47,641 bases of DNA from positions 1 through 47,641 of the IMG/VR virus record IMGVR_UViG_3300020215_000065; one strand, given 5' to 3'. This DNA comes from a virus. The notes below the pieces were generated by a model, which saw only the letters and a program-made list of their open reading frames with translations, was not told the origin of the DNA and made no database searches. Below, in pieces: positions 1 to 6,511 of the stretch; the first letter of the stretch is position 1; the number at the start of each line of letters is the position of its first letter. The position numbers and the translations under genes are program-made.

Positions 1-22
1 CAGGGGGTCGCTTTCTTTTGGT

Positions 23-148
23 TGGGTTGTTCGCGGGGGGGGTCAGCGGAGCCGATCCTCGGCGTAAACCGAGACGGCCCCGATGGGGAACATGACGACG
101 AACAGCAGGGCGAACGGCGTCCAGAAAATGACGGCCGTCGTCCAGTGA
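23..148. repeat. Left copy of terminal direct repeat
   Basis: Bases 23-148 are identical to 47516-47641. Bases 1-22 also align to 47494-47515 but with five mismatches (positions 3, 12, 13, 16 and 22), which looks like a low-quality contig end rather than real divergence. The repeat covers most of the small membrane-protein gene at 43-174. It is either the overlap of a circular assembly or a short direct terminal repeat. Confidence 0.95.
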
Positions 149-174
149 AGTACCTGCAATGCTTTCCGCTTCAC
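43..174 (-). CDS. Small single-pass membrane protein, 43 aa
   Basis: A GTG start at 174 overlaps the stop of the DUF1064 gene (171) as GTGA, and a stop follows at 43. The peptide has a basic N-terminus (VKRKALQ), then one long hydrophobic stretch of about 22 residues rich in Phe, Leu and Val, and a short tail ending AEDRLR. This predicts an inner-membrane protein with one helix. Function unknown. It is the last gene before the contig junction, and its 3' part recurs at 47536-47641. The tight translational coupling supports it being real despite its size. Confidence 0.6.
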   Translation of the reverse strand: MKRKALQVLHWTTAVIFWTPFALLFVVMFPIGAVSVYAEDRLR

Positions 175-608
175 GCCTGCTTCTCCTGGAGCGTCCGCTC
201 CGGTTGGGGGTTCACTCGCTTCTTGGCCTTCCGCTGCTTGCCGACCTCGCGGATCTCGATGCCGTACTTCTCGAACATCCACTTGCGCTTCACGACGTAC
301 TCCGGCGTGCGGAACCCCTTCACGTCCTCGACGACGCGCTCCGTGTACTCCGGCTTGTCGTAGCACCGGGCCTCGACGATCCGGTCGTAGACGAAGTCCG
401 CGACGTAGGAGCAGGATCGCTCGCCCTTCCTCGCCTTGCTCAGAACGAACTTCACCTGTCGCTGGAGGTTCTGGATCTGCTTGTGATCCTGCATCAACCG
501 CAACTCGCGCCACCGCTGGGCCTCGGCCTGGCTGTCGAACGTCTCGCCGTCGACGACGGTATTGCGGTTGCGGTACTTCGGCCCGCGTCGCGTGCTAAAC
601 ATTCCCAC
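171..608 (-). CDS. DUF1064 family phage protein (nuclease-fold)
   Basis: This 145-residue protein opens with the DUF1064 signature: KYRNRNTVVDG followed by FDSQAEAQRW. It continues with an Asp- and Lys-containing core (YVADFVYD, VVEDVKG) that fits a PD-(D/E)XK-like nuclease fold. DUF1064 proteins are common in phage early regions next to replication genes. A role in processing recombination intermediates is often proposed, but I infer it here only from family. The start could be 608 (MGMF) or 602 (MF); 608 lies inside the end of the HNH gene, which suggests translational coupling. The Lys-rich C-terminus is typical of a nucleic-acid-binding protein. Confidence 0.8.
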   Translation of the reverse strand: MGMFSTRRGPKYRNRNTVVDGETFDSQAEAQRWRELRLMQDHKQIQNLQRQVKFVLSKARKGERSCSYVADFVYDRIVEARCYDKPEYTERVVEDVKGFRTPEYVVKRKWMFEKYGIEIREVGKQRKAKKRVNPQPERTLQEKQA

Positions 609-990
609 GGAGCACCTCCTCCCCGAACAGTGGCCCGGTGTTCGCGGCCTGCCGCTCCCGCCGCCCGCGCAACCGTTCCGGGGCGTCGTGGCGGTTGTGG
701 CACCGCTGGCAGAGGGCGGCGAGGTTGTCGTCGGCGCAGTTCTCGGGGGCGGGGTCGTGGACGTGGGCGATCGTCAGCACGATCCGCACGACCTTCTCGC
801 CGTCGAGGTGGGCGGATTCGGCCTCCATCGCCCCCATCTCGTGAAACTTCCCGGACTTGTCGCGGGTGCCCATCGCGTAGTTGGCGACGCCGCACCACTC
901 GCACCTGTCGCCGGCGCGGGCGAGGATGCGGGCGCGGATGGCCTTCCAGTCCTTCGGGTAGCGGGCCTTGTTCTCGGGTCGGATCGGCAT
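595..990 (-). CDS. HNH endonuclease
   Basis: This 131-residue protein has a CEWC motif near residue 30 and a CQRCHNRHD motif near residue 95. The two Cys pairs would bind structural zinc, and the HNR/HD residues form the HNH metal-binding core, preceded by a LTIAHVHDP segment that supplies the first catalytic His. Phage HNH proteins are often single-strand nickases linked to packaging or replication. Here the gene sits between ASCH and DUF1064 proteins and, across the junction, not far from the terminase genes. The ATG at 990 lies 3 bases after the ASCH stop. The sequence does not show whether it is a homing enzyme or a packaging-associated nuclease. Confidence 0.85.
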   Translation of the reverse strand: MPIRPENKARYPKDWKAIRARILARAGDRCEWCGVANYAMGTRDKSGKFHEMGAMEAESAHLDGEKVVRIVLTIAHVHDPAPENCADDNLAALCQRCHNRHDAPERLRGRRERQAANTGPLFGEEVLRGNV

Positions 991-992
991 GG

Positions 993-1502
993 CTACGCCC
1001 ACCTCCCCGATGGGCCGTCGAACAACGTCGGCTCGGGCTTCGGCTTCGGCGGCTCGAACGTCCGCGGCGCGGCCTCCTCGACCGCCGGCGGCATCTCCAG
1101 CACGTTGTCCGGCACGTCGAAGATGCCCTGGGCGCCCTTGAACGGGATCGGGGTGATCCGCACGGGCCGCCCCAACGCCCACGCCCACCGCCCGGTCTCG
1201 TAGTTTCCGAACGCCCGCTCCTGCGCGGAAAGGCGGTCGCGGACGGCCTCGGTGCGCTCGATCTTGACGATCGACGACACGGCCACGATGCAGCCGAGCG
1301 GCAGCTCCTCGAGTCCCGCCTCCCGCAACGGTTCGTCGAACCGGCCGTCCGAGCGGATGCCGATCAACTCGGCGTCCCACTTCTTCGATGCGTGGATCAG
1401 GATCGGGCCGCGGTAGTTCGTCGGCCAACTCCGCGTCTCGACCCGCTTCGCGCCGATCGCGATCAGCGTCGCCCACGGTTGCCAGAGGGATATGCACTTC
1501 AC
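993..1502 (-). CDS. ASCH-domain protein
   Basis: The N-terminus (KCISLWQPWATLIAIGAKRVETRSW, split here as ISLWQPWATL, then GAKRVETRSW and GPILIHASK) is the classic ASCH-domain opening. ASCH domains have a PUA-like beta-barrel thought to bind RNA or modified nucleotides. The protein has 169 residues; the last 35 are Pro/Glu-rich and probably disordered. A GTG start at 1502 overlaps the upstream stop at 1499 as GTGA. Its place beside replication genes and in a genome with two DNA methyltransferases would suit a nucleic-acid-sensing role, which is inference. Confidence 0.85.
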   Translation of the reverse strand: MKCISLWQPWATLIAIGAKRVETRSWPTNYRGPILIHASKKWDAELIGIRSDGRFDEPLREAGLEELPLGCIVAVSSIVKIERTEAVRDRLSAQERAFGNYETGRWAWALGRPVRITPIPFKGAQGIFDVPDNVLEMPPAVEEAAPRTFEPPKPKPEPTLFDGPSGRWA

Positions 1503-1759
1503 GTTCGGTTCTCCGGTTTGAACACCCCCGCGACCGCCAGGGCGAGCTTGCGGCTCTTGCGGGGGTCGGGGTACAGGGCGTAGTGCTTCTTCCAGAACGG
1601 CTCGGGCTCGCGGGCGATCACGTCCCGCACCATCGCGGCCAGGTCGTCGCCGGGGTACGTGTCGGTCGCGGTCGGGTCGCCCTTCGCGACGTCCTCGACG
1701 AACCGCAGGGCGTCGTGGTACGCGGGCGCGGGCGGGCTGGGGATGCGGGCGAAGTTCAC
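1499..1759 (-). CDS. Hypothetical protein, 86 aa
   Basis: Not recognised. A GTG at 1759 overlaps the stop of the loader gene (1756) as GTGA, which decides the start. The peptide begins NFARIPSPPAPAYHDAL and has an amphipathic middle with DLAAMVRDVI and EPEPFWKKHYALYPDP. There is no signal or membrane segment. The coupling between the DnaC-like loader and the ASCH protein suggests a small replication accessory, but nothing in the sequence proves it. Confidence 0.6.
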   Translation of the reverse strand: MNFARIPSPPAPAYHDALRFVEDVAKGDPTATDTYPGDDLAAMVRDVIAREPEPFWKKHYALYPDPRKSRKLALAVAGVFKPENRT

Positions 1760-2625
1760 GCGGGCACCCGTCCCCTCAGGCTTGCCCAGTCGCACACGAT
1801 TACGCCGCCGCCGTCGTGGATCCGGTCGGCGATACTGGCGCCGACCCGGTCGGCGAACTGCTCGGGGGTCTGGTTGCTCACCAGCACGGTCGCGAGCTCG
1901 GCCTCGTACCGCTTGTTCACGATCCGGGTGAGCGTCCGGTCCTCCCACGGGGTGTCCCCCCGCTCGTGCACCTCGTCGAGCACGAGCAGCTTGGGCCGGA
2001 GGTACTTCTCCTCGACCTTCGCCTGGGTCATGCGGCTGCCGTCGTCGAACGTGCTTTTCAGCTCGATGAAGTAGTCGAAGGCGTTCATGTAGAACGCCCG
2101 CTGGCCGCGGCGGCAGAAGTCCTGGACGGCGGCGCACGACATCCACGTCTTGCCCGTGCCCCGGTGCCCGATCAGGGCGACGATCCCCGGATAATCGTGG
2201 AGGTCGTAGAGGGCGGCCGCGGCTTGGCCGTAAGTCCGGCCCGACGACCCGGTGGTCGCCTCGTAGAACAGGGGGATCTTCACCAGGCTCCCGCCGACGT
2301 ACCGGGTGGGCACGCCCGACGCGGCGAGCAGCTTCTCCACCGCCTGCCGCTTCTGGTGGGCTTCGAACTCGTCAGGCTGCCGCGGGGCCGCGGCCTCGGT
2401 CGCCATCCGGGCTTGGAACCGCTCGATCCGCTCCGGCAGCGGCAACACCGCCGACAGGGGTTCCGGCCCCTTGGGTGCCGCCGCCCGCGCCTGGCGCGTC
2501 TCGGCCGTCCGCTGGGCGATCACCACCGCCGCCTCCTCGGGGCTGAGGACGGTACGCCGGAAGGGGGCGGGCGGGTTGGACGAACTCGCCGGCTCGGTGG
2601 GCAGGTTTTGGGTTTGGGTGTCCAT
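1756..2625 (-). CDS. DnaC-like helicase loader ATPase
   Basis: This 289-residue AAA+ protein has Walker A GHRGTGKTW near residue 168, Walker B LLVLDEVH near residue 225, a sensor-1-like LVSNQ near 255 and an arginine-finger region ADRIHDGG near 272. This order matches the DnaC/DnaI/IstB group. The first 110 residues are Pro/Ala-rich and may bind the helicase or initiator. It lies directly after the iteron-containing initiator, as lambda P follows O, so its likely task is to load the host replicative helicase at the phage origin. The ATG at 2625 has a AAAGGA ribosome site upstream, which supports this start over an in-frame one at 2679. It overlaps the preceding reading frame by 254 bases. Confidence 0.85.
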   Translation of the reverse strand: MDTQTQNLPTEPASSSNPPAPFRRTVLSPEEAAVVIAQRTAETRQARAAAPKGPEPLSAVLPLPERIERFQARMATEAAAPRQPDEFEAHQKRQAVEKLLAASGVPTRYVGGSLVKIPLFYEATTGSSGRTYGQAAAALYDLHDYPGIVALIGHRGTGKTWMSCAAVQDFCRRGQRAFYMNAFDYFIELKSTFDDGSRMTQAKVEEKYLRPKLLVLDEVHERGDTPWEDRTLTRIVNKRYEAELATVLVSNQTPEQFADRVGASIADRIHDGGGVIVCDWASLRGRVPA

Positions 2626-3328
2626 TTGCGGGTTTTCCTTTCGGGTCGAAGGTGCCTTGGTGGCCGTTGGCGATCGCACGCTGAATCGAGACGATGGCTG
2701 GCCCGGGGCCGCCCCACTCGATGAATTCCTTGAACTTCGCGGCGACGCTCTCCGGGAGCAGGGGCTTCCACCGCTGCTTCCGCCGGTAGGCCTCGTACCG
2801 ACCCCACCACTCCCGGAACTCCGGGACGTCGAGCTCCGCGGGGAAAACGGGGGAGGGGGAAGTGGGTGGGGATAAGAGAGGGGTTAAAGGGGAGAGAGAA
2901 GGGGAGGGCGACGGGGGAGGGGACGATGTAACGCCGGCTGTAACGCTTTTGGCGTGAGTAACGCCAGGTGTAACGCTTTTAGCGTGAGTAACGCCGGCTG
3001 TAACGCTTTTGGCGTTACACTCAGCCTTACGGCGTCGGCTCTCGGCGGTACGGCGGGCGGCGTTCGCGCGTTTGCGGGCCAGCTCGATCAGCGGCGGGGA
3101 CAACAGGCCCTTTCCGTCGACCGTGCGGGCGAGGAGGAGGGCGTCCCCGAGCTCGGCCAGGAGCGCCGGCGCGGGCGCCGGGGCGTCCGCGGGCAGGTGG
3201 CCGGGTTGTTCGGGGTTCCATTCCATCTGCGGCCTCAGTTCGTGCCAGAGCAGTCGCGCGGCCTCCGAGCACCGCGCCAGTGCCGGGCGGATCACGCGGT
3301 CGTCCATCTCCCTCGCCGGGTTCGACAT
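2372..3328 (-). CDS. Replication initiator-like protein (lambda O position)
   Basis: Reading from ATG 3328 the first 120 residues are helical, with an ERPQMEW-like segment, and are Arg/Ala-rich. Residues about 105-135 are encoded by three 30-bp iterons (repeating VTAGVTHAKS), followed by a Ser/Pro linker. A tryptophan-rich domain then has EFREWWGRYEA and KFKEFIEWGGPGPAIVS. Iterons inside the initiator gene, with a DnaC-like loader right behind, match the lambda O-P and phi80-type arrangement. The last 85 residues overlap the loader gene and look like out-of-frame readthrough (Gly/Arg-rich), so the native C-terminus may be near 2620 and the true stop may have been lost. The product is inferred from context, not from a recognised family. 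Confidence 0.6.
   Translation of the reverse strand: MSNPAREMDDRVIRPALARCSEAARLLWHELRPQMEWNPEQPGHLPADAPAPAPALLAELGDALLLARTVDGKGLLSPPLIELARKRANAARRTAESRRRKAECNAKSVTAGVTHAKSVTPGVTHAKSVTAGVTSSPPPSPSPSLSPLTPLLSPPTSPSPVFPAELDVPEFREWWGRYEAYRRKQRWKPLLPESVAAKFKEFIEWGGPGPAIVSIQRAIANGHQGTFDPKGKPANGHPNPKPAHRAGEFVQPARPLPAYRPQPRGGGGGDRPADGRDAPGAGGGTQGAGTPVGGVAAAGADRAVPSPDGDRGRGPAAA
2928..3017. repeat. Three 30-bp iterons, probable replication origin
   Basis: Three head-to-tail 30-bp units occupy 2928-2957, 2958-2987 and 2988-3017. They differ at only a few bases. Each unit contains GTAACGC twice, 12 bases apart, and ends GGCGTGA or GGCGTTA, which makes each unit partly self-complementary. The upstream flank (about 2840-2927) is almost all purine on the plus strand. 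Tandem iterons inside an initiator gene are the hallmark of lambdoid origins. The 30-bp period keeps the reading frame (10 codons). Confidence 0.8.
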
Positions 3329-3335
3329 GCGTGCC

Positions 3336-3551
3336 CTACGCTCCCTTCGCGGTCGGTGGTGGTGGTGGGGTCGCCGGGCCGGTGATGTGGGCAAGCTTGA
3401 CGCCCTCCCACAGGTAGGGAGTCCGTCGCATACTCCCCAGGAACACGGGGACGTCGGCGTCCTCGACGGCTTGCCACGCGCTGTTCTCGGGCAACCACAC
3501 GTACCAGCCCGGCGGCGCCGTCGCGATGTCGGTGATCGTGGGGGTGGTCAC
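3336..3551 (-). CDS. Hypothetical protein, 71 aa
   Basis: Not recognised. ATG 3551 overlaps the csrA stop (3548) as ATGA. The protein carries two aromatic clusters, PPGWYVWLPEN and PYLWEGVKLAHI, and ends in a Pro/Thr-rich tail. It is compact and soluble with no Cys. Coupling to csrA and a 7-base gap to the initiator gene place it in the early operon. Confidence 0.6.
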   Translation of the reverse strand: MTTPTITDIATAPPGWYVWLPENSAWQAVEDADVPVFLGSMRRTPYLWEGVKLAHITGPATPPPPPTAKGA

Positions 3552-3805
3552 TTGGGGGCCTCCTCTCCCGCCCCGTCGCGGTGGTCGACGATCGTCAGGC
3601 CCGGCACGCCGTCGCCGGGCTTCGGGGCCGCGGCGGCGCGGTTCTCGCGGCGGATCGCGTCGTAGACCTCCTTGCGGTGGACGCTGACCGACTTGGGGGC
3701 GGTCACGCCCAGCCGCACCTTGTCGCCGCGGATGTCGATGACCGTGATCTCGATGTCGTCGCCGATGATGATCGTCTGGTCTTTCTCTCTGCTCAGAACC
3801 AACAT
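3548..3805 (-). CDS. csrA: CsrA-family RNA-binding translational regulator
   Basis: The first 60 residues are a full CsrA core: MLVLSREKDQTIIIGDDIEI, then VRLGVTAPKSVSVHRKEVYD. The RNA-contacting Arg of LSR (strand 1) and the VHRKEVY region (strand 5) are both present. CsrA dimers bind GGA motifs in mRNA leaders and block or alter translation. The tail past residue 60 is longer than in most bacterial CsrA (85 residues in total) and carries an acidic end. In a temperate phage it could tune host metabolism or the timing of its own mRNAs. Its own leader has two AAGGA copies, suggesting autoregulation. Confidence 0.92.
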   Translation of the reverse strand: MLVLSREKDQTIIIGDDIEITVIDIRGDKVRLGVTAPKSVSVHRKEVYDAIRRENRAAAAPKPGDGVPGLTIVDHRDGAGEEAPK

Positions 3806-3811
3806 TGGGAA

Positions 3812-3821
3812 TCCTTTCCTT
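3812..3821 (-). promoter_or_regulatory. csrA ribosome site with tandem AAGGA motifs
   Basis: The csrA leader has two consecutive AAGGA motifs six bases before the ATG. The ribosome site and the ANGGA consensus bound by CsrA therefore coincide. Known CsrA genes autoregulate by occupying such sites; applying this here is inference. Confidence 0.45.
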
Positions 3822-3864
3822 GGGGGGTTAAGGCCGCCGCCCGTTGGGCCGGCGGGGGCGGGGG

Positions 3865-4128
3865 TTAAATGCGGGTGTAGCCGTCCTCGAACGCCTTGGC
3901 GGGGGAGTAGGACGTGTAGCCCCCCTCGTAGACGACGTAGTAGCCGCCGGCCTCGGGCTTGTGCTTGTCGGCGTACGCCTGGTCGACATTGAACGGGGCG
4001 TACCCCTCGTCGGCCGGTATCAGGAGCAACCCGGCGCGGGCTTGCTCGACCTTCTCGATCTTGAGGGCGTGGACAGTCTTATGGCACTTGTACTTGGGCA
4101 TTTCCTTGCCGGATTCAGTCTCGCTCAC
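3865..4128 (-). CDS. Conserved phage hypothetical protein, 87 aa
   Basis: The pattern KCHKTVHALKIEKVE followed by GYYVVYEGGYTSYSPAKAFE and ending GYTRI is one I recognise from many phage and prophage proteins of unknown function. It is predicted to be a small beta-rich fold; the paired aromatics could bind a ligand or nucleic acid. It starts 5 bases after the methyltransferase stop (4133), in the same transcript. No enzymatic residues stand out. Confidence 0.75.
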   Translation of the reverse strand: MSETESGKEMPKYKCHKTVHALKIEKVEQARAGLLLIPADEGYAPFNVDQAYADKHKPEAGGYYVVYEGGYTSYSPAKAFEDGYTRI

Positions 4129-4132
4129 GGTC

Positions 4133-5248
4133 TCATTCCTTCCCGGCGTCTCGGCCGGTGCTAACGGGGGACGGCGCGTGTCGGTCGCCGCCCCCGGGTG
4201 CCTGGGTGTCCGCCGGAACGTCCGGCGAACCGTCGTTGGTGGGGGAGTGGGCCGCGAGAATGGCGCGGCCGATCAGCTCGACGACCGCGGGAACTACCGC
4301 GTTGCCGGCTGCTTTGAGAGTGTTTCGATTGTGTCGGCGGGCAAGTCGCACCAGTCCGGCGGGAAGCCCATGAGCTGTAGAACCCACGCGCCGTTGAGCG
4401 TCCCCTTGCCCTCCCGCTGCACCATCGTGCCGATCAGCGGCCGCACCGGGCCAACCCGCCCAGCCGCACCGCCCTGATTCGTCCCGAAGGGGTGCGCCGT
4501 TGGCGTCGGCCATGAAGTCGATGAGCCGGGGCCGCTCCCACCCGTGCTGGGGCTGGCCGGGGCGGGCGGGCCAGCTAATACGACCGCCGCCGGCAGGCAG
4601 GGCGTGTTCCTCGCCTGCGCCGAGGGCGCCGTCCCGTCGTTCTTCCAGTCGCGGGCCGCTGGCGTCGGCCAAGTCTGCATCGCCACCCATTGAAGATCCC
4701 GACCGCCCCCGCCCTTTCTCGCTTCCCCCGTCCTGTGTGGGTTCGGGCCGCCGGTCGGCGTCTTTGGCGTTGGCCACGATCCAGACCCGGTGCCGCTTGT
4801 GGGGGGCGCCGACGTGCTCAGCACCCACCACGAGCGCCCGGCAGGCGTAGCCGAGCGCCTCCAGGTCGCCGAGCACGAAGTCAGCGCCTCGACCGCGGAG
4901 GCCAGGGACGTTCTCAAACAGACACCAACGGGGTCGGAGCTTGGCGACGAGTCGGGCGCACTCGGGCCAGAGCCACCGATCGTCGGCCTGGGCGAGACCC
5001 TTGCCGGCGACGGACACCGGCTGGCACGGAAATCCGCCGGCCACAAGGTCAACTGATCCAAATTCGTCTCCGGTGACGGTGCGGACGTCGGCGTACCGGG
5101 CGACCCCCGGCCAGTGCTTCTCGAGGACGGCGCGGCCGAACGGGTCGATCTCCACCTGGCCGACGCAGGTCATGCCCGCCCGGTCGAGGCCCAGGTCGAT
5201 CCCGCCGATGCCGCTGAACAGGGAGAGGTAGCGAAACGCCCGCTTCAC
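4133..5248 (-). CDS. DNA (cytosine-5) methyltransferase
   Basis: The N-terminal half has the C5-methyltransferase motifs in order: motif I LSLFSGIGGIDLGLDRAG (S-adenosylmethionine binding), motif IV GGFPCQPVSVAG with the catalytic Cys, motif VI ENVPGLR, and a motif VIII-like HKRHRVWIV. Motif X (AAGNAVVPAVVELIG) comes near residue 315. The GTG at 5248 has an AAAGGGGA ribosome site; the longer upstream reading frame only translates the tRNA-like element. The target-recognition region is odd: a second open frame (4294-5061) carries WPTPAARDWK and LMGFPPDWCDL, which are also typical of this family, so two compensating frameshifts may separate the catalytic core from motif X. It may protect phage DNA from restriction. 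Confidence 0.85.
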   Translation of the reverse strand: MKRAFRYLSLFSGIGGIDLGLDRAGMTCVGQVEIDPFGRAVLEKHWPGVARYADVRTVTGDEFGSVDLVAGGFPCQPVSVAGKGLAQADDRWLWPECARLVAKLRPRWCLFENVPGLRGRGADFVLGDLEALGYACRALVVGAEHVGAPHKRHRVWIVANAKDADRRPEPTQDGGSEKGRGRSGSSMGGDADLADASGPRLEERRDGALGAGEEHALPAGGGRISWPARPGQPQHGWERPRLIDFMADANGAPLRDESGRCGWAGWPGAAADRHDGAAGGQGDAQRRVGSTAHGLPAGLVRLARRHNRNTLKAAGNAVVPAVVELIGRAILAAHSPTNDGSPDVPADTQAPGGGDRHAPSPVSTGRDAGKE

Positions 5249-5352
5249 TCCCCTTTCACTTGCATTGCACGTTTGACCCCCTGTCGGGTAGCCTTGAGTG
5301 TGTATGCTCAAAGCGCTGTCCGACGCCCCTCCATGTGTTTGTAAGTCCTGAA

Positions 5353-5418
5353 CGCAACTGGCTGGGCTCGAACCAGCGACCGTCGGATTAGAAATCCGAT
5401 TGTAGCAGATGCAGTCAC
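5353..5418 (-). tRNA. tRNA-Arg(UCU)-like gene with reduced D-arm, or attP core
   Basis: On the minus strand a TCGGA stem closes a TTTCTAA loop (anticodon TCT). A GCTGG stem with a TTCGAGC loop forms the T-arm, and GTGACTG at 5418-5412 pairs over all 7 positions (two G-T) with CAGTTGC at 5360-5354. Only 12 bases separate acceptor and anticodon stems, too few for a normal D-arm. It would read AGA, a rare codon here. The alternative is that this is the 3' half of a host tRNA gene kept as the attP core; the integrase lies about 1.1 kb away. Confidence 0.55.
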
Positions 5419-5438
5419 CCCCGTTTGCGGGGTTTTCT
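5419..5438 (+). terminator. Rho-independent terminator-like hairpin
   Basis: On the plus strand CCCCG pairs with CGGGG across a TTTG loop and is followed by TTTTCT. It directly abuts the tRNA-like element. No plus-strand phage gene ends here, so it could insulate the region from outside transcription in the prophage if the attachment site is here. Confidence 0.45.
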
Positions 5439-5518
5439 GCGGTGTTTTCAAGGTTCCCGTTGAACATTGCTTGACCTGCTTCCCCCTGCTTTCACGAACT
5501 TTCTTGTTGGGTTGCCCT

Positions 5519-6511
5519 CTACTGCGCTGCGCTGTTTTGGGGTACGAAAAGTAGGGGTTGAATGAATCGCCGCTTGATGATTTCGCAGTACGCCGGGTTC
5601 AACTCGATGCCCGTCGCCCGCCGCCCCAAGTCCCGCGCCACCTTGAGCGTCGTGCCGCTGCCGGCGAACGGCTCCAGCACGTTGCCGCCCTCGGGGCTGC
5701 CGGCCTTGATGCAGGGGATCACCAAGTCCTCGGGGAACGTGGCGAAGTGGGCACCGGCGTAGTTGCCGGGGTTGATCGCCCACACCGTCCGCACGTTCCG
5801 CTTCGGGTAGGCCTTGGCCGACTTCGGGTTCAGGCGGGAAATCCCCTCGGCGGCAAGGTGGTACTCCGTCTCACGCGCCGCCCGAACGTCGTCCGGGTAG
5901 ATCGAGGCATCTTTGATCGCCTCCATGTCGCAGAAGTAATCCGCCGACTTCGACAAGAGGAACAGGTACTCATGCCCCTTGGTAGGCCTGTCCGTCACGC
6001 TTTCGGGCATGACCGACCCCGCGTAACCGGGGCAGAAGGACAGGCCTTTGGCCCAAATGATGTCCGACCGCAGATACCACCCGTCCGCGCGAAGGGCGAA
6101 CGCGAGCATCCACGGGATGCCGATCAGGTCTTTGGGCTTGATGCCGGGGAACCCGTTGCGGGCGGGGCAGTCCGTCCCGTGCTTGACCTCGAGGTCGGGG
6201 CGGGCGGCGTTCGTCCCCTCCCCGCGACCTCGAGCACCCCACGACCCCGCGTAACTGTCCCCGATGTTCAGCCAGAGCGTCCCGTCGTCGCGTAAGCACC
6301 GGCGCACCTCGCGGAACACGTCGACCATGTTGGCGACGTACTGCTCGGGGGTCGGCTCAAGGCCGAGTTGCCCGTCAACGCCGTAGTCGCGGAGGCCGAA
6401 GTAGGGCGGGGACGTGACGCAGGTGTTGAACGACCCGGCCTCGAGGTCGGCCAGCCGCTCCCGCACGTCGCCCCGGTAAAGGGTGATGCCGTCTTGTGCG
6501 AACGCGATCAT
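5519..6511 (-). CDS. DNA N4/N6 methyltransferase (TSPPY type)
   Basis: This 330-residue enzyme has motif IV TSPPYFGLRDYG near residue 35 and the S-adenosylmethionine site FAGSGTTLKVARDLGR near residue 285. The catalytic motif thus comes before the cofactor motif, the beta-class order. TSPPY is typical of N4-cytosine and some N6-adenine enzymes. A GHEYLFLLSKS motif and WAINPGNY-type segment are also standard for the family. ATG 6511 overlaps the integrase stop (6508), so it is translated with the integrase. Likely roles are protection from host restriction or regulation of lysogeny; the target site cannot be read from sequence. Confidence 0.9.
   Translation of the reverse strand: MIAFAQDGITLYRGDVRERLADLEAGSFNTCVTSPPYFGLRDYGVDGQLGLEPTPEQYVANMVDVFREVRRCLRDDGTLWLNIGDSYAGSWGARGRGEGTNAARPDLEVKHGTDCPARNGFPGIKPKDLIGIPWMLAFALRADGWYLRSDIIWAKGLSFCPGYAGSVMPESVTDRPTKGHEYLFLLSKSADYFCDMEAIKDASIYPDDVRAARETEYHLAAEGISRLNPKSAKAYPKRNVRTVWAINPGNYAGAHFATFPEDLVIPCIKAGSPEGGNVLEPFAGSGTTLKVARDLGRRATGIELNPAYCEIIKRRFIQPLLFVPQNSAAQ

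Noticed and set aside
159-1583. Long plus-strand open frame, 474 aa
   Set aside because: It is the complement of the DUF1064, HNH and ASCH genes. Its composition (Arg/Pro/Leu) is that of a high-GC shadow frame, with no motif.
2820-2927. Purine-rich tract as a separate functional element
   Set aside because: It encodes the Ser/Pro linker of the initiator. It may assist origin opening, but by itself it shows no repeat or palindrome.
5249-5467. N-terminal extension of the cytosine methyltransferase
   Set aside because: The extra residues include SNPTVAGSSPA, the usual mistranslation of a tRNA. The GTG at 5248 has a good ribosome site.
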